In this document: piece after piece, positions 25,489-34,900 of the stretch
Position numbering within the stretch: position 1 is the first letter of the stretch
Layout of the letters: the number at the start of each line of letters is the position of its first letter
Assembly: GCF_006349365.1 (NCBI RefSeq)
Contig: NZ_CP040899.1
Span: 2,418,001 to 2,482,000 of the forward strand
Length of the DNA: 64,000 nucleotides
Direction: 5' to 3'
Source: Georgenia wutianyii
Lineage (GTDB): Bacteria; Actinomycetota; Actinomycetes; Actinomycetales; Actinomycetaceae
Translations under genes and position numbers: made by a program
Notes under the pieces: generated by a model
What the model was told of the DNA's origin: nothing
What the model saw: only the letters and a program-made list of their open reading frames with translations
Databases searched by the model: none

Positions 25489-25809
25489 TTACTTGATGCC
25501 GGTGACCTTGACGCGGGTCAGCTCCTGGCGGTGACCCTGACGCTTGCGGTAGCCGGTCTTGTTCTTGAACTTCATGATCGTGATCTTCTTGCCGCGCTCG
25601 GCGCGGACGATCTCGGCGGTGACGGTGACCTTGGCCAGGTCGTCCGCGCCGGTGGTCACCTTGTCGCCGTCCACGAGCATGAGCGGGGTGAGGTTGACGG
25701 TCTCACCAACCTTGCCGCCAACCCTGTTCATGACGACGACGTCGCCGACGGACACCTTCTCCTGTCGGCCGCCGGCCTTGACGATCGCGTACACCACGTT
25801 GCTGCTCAT
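25489..25809 (-). CDS. rplU: 50S ribosomal protein L21
   Basis: 106 residues with [26 protein letters not shown] and the C-terminal [31 protein letters not shown] signature. The ATG at 25807-25809 gives [10 protein letters not shown]; a later GTG would give the shorter canonical start, but it has no ribosome-binding site. It heads the rplU-rpmA-obgE-proB cluster. Confidence 0.97.
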   Translation of the reverse strand: MSSNVVYAIVKAGGRQEKVSVGDVVVMNRVGGKVGETVNLTPLMLVDGDKVTTGADDLAKVTVTAEIVRAERGKKITIMKFKNKTGYRKRQGHRQELTRVKVTGIK

Positions 25810-26079
25810 CTCTGTCGTTACGGGACCTCGCGCGGCGGCCGTCAGGCCGGCACGCGCAAGGCGTACAAGGGAGGCGCGTCCGAGACGCACCGACGTTCTA
25901 GGGTACGCGCCGCGCCCCGCTCGGGCAAATGTGCAAAGCCCGGTGGAGCCGCGGAACGGGTGTGCTCTCGCGCACACCGCGCCCTGCTCGCCGCCCCTAC
26001 TCTACCCGCCCCGAGCCCCGCTCCCACCCACCCGCACCGAGACCCCCGTCTCCCCTCCCCCCACCCTCCGCGACCTACC

Positions 26080-26303
26080 GCCGAGAGCTGGATCCTGCAC
26101 CCGGCCTTCCGCTCCACCCACCCCGCCCTCTTCTCACCGAGCGCTGGATCCTGCACTCGCCGACCAGGTCGGCTGACGCGCACGATCCAGCGCTCGGCGG
26201 GTGCGGGGTGGGCTGGGGTGGGGGTGAGGTGGGGTGGGTGCGAGGGCACGCCCCCGGCGACGGCGAGAGCCGGACCCTGCGCGGGGCAGGATCCGGCTCT
26301 CGG
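26080..26303. repeat. Dispersed inverted-repeat family 2 (three copies) between rplU and the iron operon
   Basis: The 523-bp gap 25810-26332 holds no gene. It contains C-rich (26005-26075) and G-rich (26201-26250) tracts and repeat units with core CGAGAGCTGGATCCTGCAC. There is a single unit at 26080-26100; a hairpin with 14-bp stem CCGAGCGCTGGATC (26137-26150) / GATCCAGCGCTCGG (26184-26197); and a 16-bp hairpin 26265-26280 / 26286-26301 with a 5-nt loop and one mismatch, which becomes G-U on the minus strand. The last lies 32 nt after the stop of the minus-strand binding-protein gene and could terminate that operon. The same unit recurs at 44121-44165. Confidence 0.85.
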
Positions 26304-26332
26304 CGGAGAAGGGCGGGACGACCGGGAGTCGG

Positions 26333-27337
26333 TCAGCCGATCTGGTCGACGGCGGCGCTGATGGCGTCGACGTACTCGTCCAGGCCCCAGTTGATCGACA
26401 GCGCGGTGGGCGGGGACATCGCGGCGATGAGCTGGTCACCGGTGATGTTCGCGATGGCACCGTCCTGCACGGCCGGGATCGCCTGGGCGTAGGACTGGGC
26501 GAGGAAGTTCTCGATCTCCTCCTCGGTGCTCGCGTAGTTGACGATGACGTCGGCGTCGAGCTTGTCGGTCTCCTCGTAGGACAGGGAGTAGACGAAGGTC
26601 TCCCCGCCCGTGTCGAGCTCCTCGACGGACGGCGCGCTCTCCAGGCCGAGGTCGAGCAGGAAGTCCACGCGCGAGTCGGCCGGCTTGTAGACGTAGAACG
26701 TGCCGCCGACGTCCCAGATCGCGGCCACGGTGACGCCGTCGAGCTCGGGGTGGGCGGCGGCGGTCTCCTCGAGGGTGGCGTCGAGCTCGGCGACGAGCGC
26801 GTCGGCCTCCTCGTCCATGCCGAGGGACTCACCGACGATCGAGACGACGTCGCGCCACGGCGTGGTCCACGGCTCCTCGGGGTAGACCACGGTGGGGGCG
26901 ATCTCGCTGAGGATGTCGTACTGCTCCTCGGTGATGCCGGAGTAGGGCGCGAGGATGACGTCGGGGTCGAGCGCGTCGATGTCCTCGTAGGCCGGCTCCT
27001 CGACCGTGGCGGGGAGGATCGTGGGCTCCGCCTCGACCTCGGCAAGGGCCTCGTTGACCCACGGCAGCAGCCCGTTCTCGTCGACGGCGTAGGTCTGCGC
27101 CTCGATGCCGACGGGGACGACACCGAGCGCGAGCGCGGCCTCGGTGGAGCCCCAGCCGAGGGTGACGACGTCGGTCGCGCCGGCGGGGATCTCGGTGCTG
27201 CCGAAGGCGTGCTCGATCGTCACTGCCTCCGCGGTCGCGGTGGTCTCGCTGCCTGCGGGCTCCTCGGCGTTGCCGCAGGCGGTGAGGGCGAGGGCCACGG
27301 TGGCGGTGAGGGCCACCGGGATGGAACGTCGGGACAC
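26333..27337 (-). CDS. Iron-siderophore ABC transporter substrate-binding lipoprotein
   Basis: 334 residues, FecB/FepB-type periplasmic-binding fold. The lipoprotein signal ends ALTACG with lipid Cys 21. The domain has AVTIEHAFGSTEIPAGATDVVTLGWGSTEAALALGVVPVGI, the ITEEQYDILSEIAPTVVYPEEPW segment, and a C-terminal lobe (INWGLDEYVDAISAAVDQI). It captures ferric siderophore and delivers it to the FecCD-type permeases. GTG start at 27335-27337. It is the last gene of the five-gene iron operon, with repeat hairpins after its stop. Confidence 0.92.
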   Translation of the reverse strand: MSRRSIPVALTATVALALTACGNAEEPAGSETTATAEAVTIEHAFGSTEIPAGATDVVTLGWGSTEAALALGVVPVGIEAQTYAVDENGLLPWVNEALAEVEAEPTILPATVEEPAYEDIDALDPDVILAPYSGITEEQYDILSEIAPTVVYPEEPWTTPWRDVVSIVGESLGMDEEADALVAELDATLEETAAAHPELDGVTVAAIWDVGGTFYVYKPADSRVDFLLDLGLESAPSVEELDTGGETFVYSLSYEETDKLDADVIVNYASTEEEIENFLAQSYAQAIPAVQDGAIANITGDQLIAAMSPPTALSINWGLDEYVDAISAAVDQIG

Positions 27338-27381
27338 TGGATGGTCTCCTTGGGGAAGTGGTCGGTTGACAGGGGTATGGG

Positions 27382-28203
27382 TCACCCGGGGAGGCGGGTG
27401 GGGGGCCGGCTCGCGTACGGGCCGATGGGCACGACCATCGGCGAGCCGGTCACCGGGTCGGGCACGACGCGCGCGCGGAGCGCGAACGCGTCGGCCACGA
27501 GCTCGGTGGTGAGGACCTCGCTCGGAGGGCCGAGCGCGGTGATCTCGCCGTCGCACATGACGACGAGGTGGTCGGCGTACCGGGCGGCGAGGTTGAGGTC
27601 GTGGAGGACCATCGCCACCGTGGTGCCACGCTCGCGGTTGAGGTCGGCGAGCAGGTCGAGGACCTCGAGCTGGTGGGTGACGTCGAGGAACGTCGTCGGT
27701 TCGTCCAGCAGGAGGATGTCGGGGTCCTGGGCCAGCGCCATGGCGATCCACACGCGCTGGCGCTGGCCACCGGAGAGCTCGTCGACGCGGCGCGCGGCGA
27801 GCTCGAGGGTGCCGGTGGCCTCCAGGGCCGCGGCCACGACGCCGTCGTCGGCCGCGTCCCACTGCCGGAACCAGCCCTGGTGGGGGTGGCGGCCGCGGCC
27901 GACGAGGTCGGCGACGGTGATGCCCTCGGGGGCGGTGGGGCTCTGCGGGAGGATGCCGACGGTACGGGCGACGTCGCGGGAGGGGAGCTTGTGGAGCGGG
28001 GTGCCGTCCAGCAGCACGGCGCCGCCCGCGGGCCGCAGCAGGCGCGCCAGGCCGCGCAGCAGCGTCGACTTGCCACAGCCGTTGGGCCCGACGATGACGG
28101 TGACGGCGCCGGGCGGCAGCGCGAGGTCCAGCCCGGTGACCACCTTCCGGCCGTCGTAGGCGAGGCTGAGCCCGACGGCGCGCAGGTCGTGCTCGGCGGT
28201 CAT
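27382..28203 (-). CDS. Iron-siderophore ABC transporter ATP-binding protein
   Basis: 273 residues, a complete FecE/FhuC-type ATPase: Walker A GPNGCGKST, Q-loop GILPQSPTAPEGITVADLVGRGRHPHQG, signature LSGGQRQRVWIAMALAQ, Walker B ILLLDEPTTFLD, and switch LHDLNLAARYAD. The motif set LDVTHQLEVLDLL is typical for siderophore importers. Its ATG overlaps the preceding permease stop (ATGA); 44 nt separate it from the binding-protein gene. Confidence 0.95.
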   Translation of the reverse strand: MTAEHDLRAVGLSLAYDGRKVVTGLDLALPPGAVTVIVGPNGCGKSTLLRGLARLLRPAGGAVLLDGTPLHKLPSRDVARTVGILPQSPTAPEGITVADLVGRGRHPHQGWFRQWDAADDGVVAAALEATGTLELAARRVDELSGGQRQRVWIAMALAQDPDILLLDEPTTFLDVTHQLEVLDLLADLNRERGTTVAMVLHDLNLAARYADHLVVMCDGEITALGPPSEVLTTELVADAFALRARVVPDPVTGSPMVVPIGPYASRPPTRLPG

Positions 28204-29252
28204 GAGGTCGCCTCCCGGCGGTCGGTGGTGGCGAGCAGCCACAGCAGGTAGGCGGCCCCGACGATGCCGGTGACGATTCCCACGGGGACCTCCAGGGACG
28301 GGACGAGGTGCGTGGCGAGGAGCTCGGCGGCGAGGACGACGACGGCGCCCACGAGGGCGGCCGGGCCGAGGACCGTCCCCCCGCTCGGCAGCAGGCGGCG
28401 CGCGATCGGCGCGGAGACGAAGGCGACGAACGCGACCGGACCGGCGAAGGCGGTGGCGCCGGCGGTGAGGGCGACGGCGAGGGCGAGGGCGAGCAGCCGG
28501 GCGCGCTCGACGCGCACGCCGAGACCGCCTGCCGCCTCGTCCCCGAGCCCGAGGGCCCGCAGCTGCCAGGAGACGCCGACGACGAACGGGATGAGCACGA
28601 GGATGACGACGGCGAGCACGGCGACGTCGCCCCACCGGGGCGTGCCGATGCTGCCGACCATCCACACGAGCGCGGCGCGCACGTCGTTGACCTCGGCGCG
28701 GGTGAGGAGGTACCCGATGGCGCCGTTGACGACGAACGCGGCCGCGACGCCGATGAGGACGAAGCGGAAGCCGGTGACGCCGTCGCGCCAGGCGAGCAGG
28801 TAGATCGCCACAGCGACCACGGTGGCCCCGAGGAAGGCGGCGATGCCGACGGCGGCGCCGCTGAGCCCGAGCCCGAGGATCGCGAACGCGGCCGCCAGGC
28901 TCGCGCCGCCGCTGACGCCGAGGATGTCGGGGCTGGCGAGCGGGTTGCCGAGCACGGACTGGAAGATCCCGCCGGCGATCCCGAGGGCCGCGCCCACGAG
29001 CACGGCGAGGACGACCCGCGGCAGGCGCAGCCGCCCGATGGTGAACTCCCCGCCGCCCTCGCCGGTGCCGAGCAGGCCGGCGAAGTAGTCGAGGGTGTCG
29101 GCCGTGCGGCCGCCCCACACGAGACTGAGCCAGGCCAGCACGAGCACCGCGGCGACGAGCACGGCGCACACGAGGACCGCGCGGCGCCGCCGCGCGTGGC
29201 GGACGGTGCGCAGCACGTCGCGGGCGGGGGCGGGGGTCGCGATCGTCGTCAT
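28200..29252 (-). CDS. Iron-siderophore ABC transporter permease (FecD-like)
   Basis: 350 residues, FecCD family, about nine or ten helices. It has RLPRVVLAVLVGAALGIAGGIFQSVLGNPLASPDILGVSGGASL, the family signature, and the cytoplasmic coupling segment LGLGDEAAGGLGVRVERARLLALALAVALTAGATAFAGPVAFVAFVSAPIARRLL. It forms the membrane pore with the adjacent permease as a heterodimer. It overlaps both neighbours by 4 nt. Confidence 0.94.
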   Translation of the reverse strand: MTTIATPAPARDVLRTVRHARRRRAVLVCAVLVAAVLVLAWLSLVWGGRTADTLDYFAGLLGTGEGGGEFTIGRLRLPRVVLAVLVGAALGIAGGIFQSVLGNPLASPDILGVSGGASLAAAFAILGLGLSGAAVGIAAFLGATVVAVAIYLLAWRDGVTGFRFVLIGVAAAFVVNGAIGYLLTRAEVNDVRAALVWMVGSIGTPRWGDVAVLAVVILVLIPFVVGVSWQLRALGLGDEAAGGLGVRVERARLLALALAVALTAGATAFAGPVAFVAFVSAPIARRLLPSGGTVLGPAALVGAVVVLAAELLATHLVPSLEVPVGIVTGIVGAAYLLWLLATTDRREATS

Positions 29253-30301
29253 AGCCCGGCCAGCCGTGCTCGGCGGACGATGGCGACCATCACGGGCGCG
29301 CCGACGAGGGCGACGACGAGGCCGACCTCCAGCTCACCCGGGCGGGCGACGAGCCGGCCGATGACGTCCGCGGTGAGGAGGAGCGCAGGACCGACGACGG
29401 CGGCGAAGGCGAGCACCCAGCGGTAGTCCGGCCCGGTGAGCGGGCGGACGATGTGCGGCACGACGAGCCCGACGAAGACGACCGGGCCGGCGAGGGCGGT
29501 CGCCCCTCCGGCGAGGAGGACGGCGGCGAGCACGGCGAGGAGCCGCGAGCGGCGGATGTCCAGGCCCAGCCCGCGGGCGAGGTCCTCCCCCATCGACAGC
29601 AGGTTGAGCGCGCGTCCGGAGAGCAGGGCGAGGACGGCGCCCACGGCGAGGAAGGGCAGGAGCGTGACGAGGACGTCGGCGCCGGTGCCGCTCCCCCGGC
29701 CCGCGAGGGAGCCGACCGCCCAGAAGCGGTAGGTGTTCGTCGCCGTCGTGCTGCCCAGGAGCAGGAGCGTGAGCACCGAGGTGATGCCCGCGGTGAGCGC
29801 GGTGCCGACGAGCGCGAGCTTGACCGGGGTCGTGCCGCTGCGGCCCATCGAGCCGATGCCGTAGACGACGACCATCGCGGCCGCCGCGCCCGCGAAGGCG
29901 AACCACACGTACCCGGCCGGGCTGGTGATGCCCAGGACGGTGATCGACAGGACGACGGCGAGCGAGGCGCCGGCGTTGATGCCGAGCAGGCCGGGGTCGG
30001 CGAGGGGGTTGCGGGTGACGCCCTGCATGACGGTGCCCGCGAGGCCGAGCGCGCAGCCGACCAGCAGCCCGACGACGGTGCGCGGCAGCCGCTGGTCCAG
30101 GACGACGTTGTGGTCCGCGTCGCCCGGCACGCGTGCGGTGAGCGCGTCGACGACGGTGCCGAGCGGGATGTCTCGGGCACCGAGCGCGAGGCTGGCCGCG
30201 ACGACGAGGAGCAGCAGCACGGCCGCGCCGGCGAGCGCGAGCACGCGCCGCCGGGTGGGGGCGGTGCGTCGTCGGGGGTCGGTGGTGAGGGTCTGGGTCA
30301 T
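29249..30301 (-). CDS. Iron-siderophore ABC transporter permease (FecC-like)
   Basis: 350 residues, FecCD family. Signature QRLPRTVVGLLVGCALGLAGTVMQGVTRNPLADPGLLGINAGASLAVV and the ATPase-docking segment LLSMGEDLARGLGLDIRRSRLLAVLAAVLLAGGATALAGPVVFVGLVVPHIVRPLTGPDYRW are clear. It starts 19 nt after the siderophore-interacting protein gene and overlaps the second permease by ATGA. Confidence 0.94.
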   Translation of the reverse strand: MTQTLTTDPRRRTAPTRRRVLALAGAAVLLLLVVAASLALGARDIPLGTVVDALTARVPGDADHNVVLDQRLPRTVVGLLVGCALGLAGTVMQGVTRNPLADPGLLGINAGASLAVVLSITVLGITSPAGYVWFAFAGAAAAMVVVYGIGSMGRSGTTPVKLALVGTALTAGITSVLTLLLLGSTTATNTYRFWAVGSLAGRGSGTGADVLVTLLPFLAVGAVLALLSGRALNLLSMGEDLARGLGLDIRRSRLLAVLAAVLLAGGATALAGPVVFVGLVVPHIVRPLTGPDYRWVLAFAAVVGPALLLTADVIGRLVARPGELEVGLVVALVGAPVMVAIVRRARLAGL

Positions 30302-30320
30302 CGACGGGTGGTGCGCGGGG

Positions 30321-31340
30321 TCACTGCGCCTCGGCGCGGCCCTGGCGCCAGTAGCCCATGAACGCGACGCGGCGCCGGCAGACGCCGACCTCGCTCACGA
30401 GCAGGCGGCGCAGCGTCTTGATGACGGCGGCCTCGCCGGCGAACCAGGCGTAGAAGTCGGAGCCGCAGCGCTCGCCGCGGCCGCAGCTGTCGATCGGCTG
30501 GATCTGCAGGACCGGGGAGTCCCACAGGAGCTGGGAGTCGACGTCGACGTCCTCGAGGGTCTGGCGCTCGACGGCGCGGGCGCCGCCGAGCAGCGCCGCG
30601 TGCGAGTCGACCCAGGAGCGGACGGCGGGGACGAGCTCCTCGCCGTGGGCGCGGCCCTCCCGGCTGAGCCAGGTGAGGCGGGCGCCCGGCGGCAGGGTGA
30701 CGTCGAGGACGTCACCGGCCTCGGGCACCTCGATGAACGCGCGGGCACGGCGGCCGGCCGGCAGGCTCTCGAGGATCGAGCAGATCGCGGGGGCGGCGGT
30801 CTCGTCGCCGGCGAGGAGGAGGTCGGTGGCGGTGCCGGGCGACCAGTCCGAGCCGACGGCGTTGTCGCGGGAGCGGGCGTCGGGGCCGACGAGGACGACG
30901 CGGTCGCCGACCTGGGCCCGGGTGAGCCAGCGTGAGGCGGGACCGGCGTCGCCGTGGACGACCATGTCGATGTCGACCTCGCGGCTCGCGGGCCGCGCGG
31001 CGCGCACGGTGTACGTGCGGAACGGGCTGCGCCGGTCCTCCGGGGTCTGGCGCCAGCGCTCGTACCAGGTGCCCGCGAGGATCGTCTCCTCGTCCTCCTG
31101 GCCGACGTCGGTGAGGTGGCCGTCCTCGAGCGGGAGCACGAGCTTGACCCGCTGGTCGTGGCCGTGGGTGCCGAACCACCGCAGGTCCGCGCCGGTGAGG
31201 GTGACGCGCCGGAAGCTCGGCCCGAGCACACGGACGGCGGCCACCTCGACGGCGAAGGGCCGGTACGCGGGACGCCCGTCGAGCGGGACGTCCTGCGTGG
31301 CGACCGCCTCGTCGGTCGGGCCCTGAAGTGAGGTGAGCAT
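30321..31340 (-). CDS. Siderophore-interacting protein (FAD-dependent ferric-siderophore reductase)
   Basis: 339 residues of the SIP/ViuB family. An N-terminal FAD-binding barrel has RRVTLTGADLRWFG, RTYTVRAARPASREVDIDMVVHGDAGPASRWL, and a C-terminal NAD(P)H-binding SIP domain has LLAGDETAAPAICSILESLPAG, YAWFAGEAAVIKTLRRLL and MGYWRQGRAEAQ. It reduces Fe3+ in imported siderophores to release iron. It is the first gene of the operon with the FecCDEB-type transporter. An IdeR-like box covers its start codon, so the operon is probably repressed when iron is plentiful. Confidence 0.95.
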   Translation of the reverse strand: MLTSLQGPTDEAVATQDVPLDGRPAYRPFAVEVAAVRVLGPSFRRVTLTGADLRWFGTHGHDQRVKLVLPLEDGHLTDVGQEDEETILAGTWYERWRQTPEDRRSPFRTYTVRAARPASREVDIDMVVHGDAGPASRWLTRAQVGDRVVLVGPDARSRDNAVGSDWSPGTATDLLLAGDETAAPAICSILESLPAGRRARAFIEVPEAGDVLDVTLPPGARLTWLSREGRAHGEELVPAVRSWVDSHAALLGGARAVERQTLEDVDVDSQLLWDSPVLQIQPIDSCGRGERCGSDFYAWFAGEAAVIKTLRRLLVSEVGVCRRRVAFMGYWRQGRAEAQ

Positions 31341-31347
31341 TACCTAA
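31329..31347 (-). promoter_or_regulatory. IdeR/DtxR iron box over the siderophore operon start
   Basis: On the minus strand TTAGGTAATGCTCACCTCA matches the mycobacterial IdeR consensus TTAGGTTAGGCTAACCTAA at 15 of 19 positions, including both TTAGG and ACCT arms. The ATG of the siderophore-interacting protein lies within it. Binding by Fe2+-loaded IdeR/DtxR would block initiation. Confidence 0.75.
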
Positions 31348-31465
31348 GTAGACCACCTGCGTGGCGCCCGACGCCAGACCGAAGGTCCCAAGTCTCACGG
31401 GGAGGTCCCCGCGAGGCGGGAACGCCCGTCCCGGCGATGTCGGTGGTCGGTGGCACGATGCGGTC

Positions 31466-31915
31466 ATGGACGACGGCGAGCAGGTCCCGGTCTCGGCGCA
31501 GGACCTCCTCACGTCCTTCTTCGCCACGGCGCCGGTCGCTGCGCACCCGGCGATCCGGGCGCGGGTGCCGCGGGTGCGTGCCCACCTGCTCACCTACCTG
31601 GACACCGAGGCGGAGGACTGCCTGACGAACGACGAGCTCACCCTCCTCCACGCCGAGCGTCAGCTCCAGCCCCGGGACGCGGTGCTGCGGGTCGTCGGCG
31701 CGGAGGCACTCCTCGTCGCCCTGCCCGGCTTCTGCCACCCGGCGTGGCTGCTGCCGGCGCTGGCGGACGCCCACGCGCAGCTGCGCGTGGTGGCGGCGCT
31801 GCGTGACCGGCTGGCCGAGGAGCCGCTCGGCACCGACGCCGTGTGCCTGCTGCGCGACGTGGACGCCGCGGTGCGCCGGGCCCAGGCCGTGCTCGACGGT
31901 TCACCGGCGGCCTGA
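31466..31915 (+). CDS. Conserved actinobacterial protein of unknown function
   Basis: 149 residues starting MDDGEQVPVSAQDLLTSFFATAPVAAHPAIRARVPRVRAHLLTYLDTEAEDCL, then a helical body (LTLLHAERQLQPRDAVLRVVGAEALLVALPGFCHPAWLLP). No signal peptide or membrane helix is seen and no catalytic motif is recognised. The start is chosen at ATG 31466 because the upstream extension is not protein-like. It shares the region with the iron operon divergently and is followed by a bidirectional terminator. Confidence 0.7.
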   Translation: MDDGEQVPVSAQDLLTSFFATAPVAAHPAIRARVPRVRAHLLTYLDTEAEDCLTNDELTLLHAERQLQPRDAVLRVVGAEALLVALPGFCHPAWLLPALADAHAQLRVVAALRDRLAEEPLGTDAVCLLRDVDAAVRRAQAVLDGSPAA

Positions 31916-31952
31916 GGCGACGGCCCCTGCCCGGGCGCCGGGGCCCGGACAC

Positions 31953-31987
31953 GAGAAACGCCCGCCCCCGGAGGGGCGGGCGTTCTC
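31953..31987. terminator. Bidirectional intrinsic terminator
   Basis: A 12-bp GC stem AACGCCCGCCCC / GGGGCGGGCGTT with a 3-nt loop and GAGA/TCTC flanks lies between the convergent 31466-31915 gene and the RNase E gene, so it can serve both strands. Confidence 0.8.
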
Positions 31988-31995
31988 CGTGCAGG

Positions 31996-34900
31996 TCAGG
32001 CCGTGATCGGCCCGCCGGAGGTCACGCGGCGGTGGCGCCGCTTGCGTCCGGTGGAGGGCTGCTCGGCCGGCGGCTCCTCCGCGGCCGGCTCCTCCGAGGG
32101 CACCGGCGCGGCTGCCGGCTCCTCGGCGGGCACCGGCTCGGCGACCGGCTCGGCGGCGACGGGCTCGGCTGCAGCAGGCTGCTCGGCCGTGCTCGGCTCC
32201 TCGGCGGCGGGCTCGTCGGCCTCCACCTGGACCTGCGCCTCGGCGGGGGCCGGGGCGGCGGGCTCGCCGTGTCCGTTGGGCAGCGCGGCCGCCAGCGCGT
32301 CGAGGCTCGCCTTGACGTCCTCGACCTTCCGGCTGGTCGCGTCGACCGCGGCGGGGAGCTCCACGGTGGGCGTGGTCTCCCGCACGGGCTCGGGCAGCTC
32401 GATCGCGGGCGTCGTCCCGCGCCTGCCGCCGCGGGCACCGGAGCCCCGCCTGGACCCGCGCGCCGGGGCGGCCTGCGCGGGCTCGGGCGTGACCTCGGGC
32501 TCGGGGGTGGCCTCGGGCTCGGGGGTGGCCCCGGGCTCGGAGGCCTGCTCCGGCTCGGGCGCGGCGTCGGGGGTGGACCCGGTCTCGGGCTCCTGCTCGG
32601 GCTCGGCGTACGCCGTCCGGTGGGCGGGCTTGTCCGAGTGGGCCTGGGCCGCTGCGGCCGCGATGGTCGCGAGCGTGGCCTTGACCGCCTCGCGGGCGGC
32701 CTGCGACTCCTGCTCGTCCCCACCCTCGGCGGTCTCCGCGGAACGTCCTCCGCGTCCGCGGCGTCGCCGGCTGCCGCCGTCGCCCCCGTTGTCGCCGCCG
32801 GAGCCGCCCTTCTCCACCGGGTGGTCGTGGACGATGAACCCGCGGCCGCCACAGTGCTCGCACGGCTCGCTGAACGCCTCGACGAGGCCCTGGCCCACCC
32901 GCTTGCGGGTCATCTGGACGAGCCCGAGGGAGGTGACCTCGGCGACCTGGTGACGCGTGCGGTCGCGGCCGAGACACTCGACGAGGCGACGGAGCACGAG
33001 GTCCCGGTTGGACTCGAGGACCATGTCGATGAAGTCGATGACGATGATGCCGCCGATGTCGCGCAGCCGGAGCTGGCGGACGATCTCCTCGGCGGCCTCG
33101 AGGTTGTTCTTCGTCACCGTCTCCTCGAGCGTGCCGCCCGAGCCGGTGAACTTGCCGGTGTTGACGTCGACGACCGTCATCGCCTCGGTGCGGTCGATGA
33201 CGAGCGACCCGCCGGAGGGCAGGTAGACCTTGCGGTCCATGCCCTTGGCCAGCTGCTCGTCGATGCGGTACTCGGCGAAGACGTCGGCGCGGTGGGTCCA
33301 GTGGTGCATCCGGTCCACGAGGTCCGGGGACAGCTCGCGGACGTAGGAGGAGATCGTCTGCCACGCCCCGTCACCGGAGACGACGAGCGAGCCGAAGTCC
33401 TCGTTGAAGACGTCGCGGACCACGCGCACGGCGAGCTCGGGCTCGCCCTTGAGGAGCACCGGGGCGCTCTTCGCTGCCTTCGCCTTGGCCTGGATGTCCT
33501 CCCACAGCGCGGTGAGGCGCTCGACGTCGGCGCGCAGCTGCTCCTCACTCGCACCCTCGGCCGCCGTGCGCACGATGACGCCGGAGCCCTCGGGCACGAC
33601 CTGCTTGAGGATCTTCTTGAGCCGGGTGCGCTCGTTCTCGGGCAGCTTGCGGGAGATGCCGGTCATCGCGCCGGAGGGCACGAGGACGAGGAAGCGCCCG
33701 GCGAGGGTGACCTGCGCGGTGAGGCGCGCGCCCTTGTGCCCGATCGGGTCCTTGGTGACCTGGACGAGCACGGGGTCGCCGGGGCTCAGCGCCTGCTCGA
33801 TGCGGCGGGGCTGGCCGGACATGCCGACCGCGTCCCAGTTGACCTCACCGGCGTACAGGACGGCGTTGCGGCCCTTGCCGAGGTCGACGAAGGCGGCCTC
33901 CATGCTCGGCAGCACGTTCTGCACGCGGCCGAGGTAGACGTTGCCGACGATCGAGGTCTGCGTCTCGCGGGCCACGTAGTGCTCGACGAGCACGCCGTCC
34001 TCGAGGACGGCGATCTGGGTACGGCCGTCACGCTCGCGCACGATCATGGAGCGGTCGACGGCCTCACGGCGGGCGAGGAACTCGGCCTCGGTGATCGTCG
34101 TGCGGCGGCGGCCCGCGTCGCGGCCCTCCCGGCGGCGCTGACGCTTGGCCTCCAGGCGGGTGGAGCCCTTGAGGGCGGTGATCTCGTCGCGGGCGGCGCG
34201 GCCCTCGCGAGAGGTCGCCGAGCCGTCGTCGGCGGCGCGGGCGCTCGACCCGCTCCGGCGGCGACGGCGGCGGCGACGGCTGGAGGCCGAGCCGTCGTCG
34301 TCGGTCTCGTCGTCGCCGTCGGTCCCCTCGTCGTCGGAGGACTCGGTCTCGGACTCGGACTCGACGTCCGGCGCGGCCGTCTCGTCCTGCTCGTCCTCGT
34401 CGTCGGTGGACTCGTCGGTGGACTCCTCGGCGGAGTCCTCCCGGCCACCCCCGCGGTTGCGGCGGCCACGGCCACCGCGGCGACGGCGACGGCGCTGGCC
34501 GCTCCCCTCACCGTCGGTGGTCTCCGGTGCCTCGGCGTCCTCCGGGGCCTCGATCGTCTCCTCGTCCGCCTCGGTCACCGCGGCCGGCTGCTCGGGAGCA
34601 GCGGCGGGTGCCTCGGCATCAGCGGCGGGTGCCTCGGCATCAGCGGCGGCGGCGCGCTTGCGCGGCGCGCCGGCGTCGGTGCGCACCCGGCGGCGGGCCC
34701 GCGGCTCCGGTGCCTGGAAGAGCAGCGCGGTGGCCGGCAGGCGCACCTCGGCTGCCTCCTCGACCTCCTCGGCGTCCTCGTCCTCCTCGGCCTGCTCCGC
34801 GAGCTGGCCCGGGGCGCTGAACTCGGCGAGCACGTCGATCGTCTGCTCCGCGCTGCGGGCGGCCCGACGACGGCGCGGGGCCGGGGTCTCCTCGGCGGCG

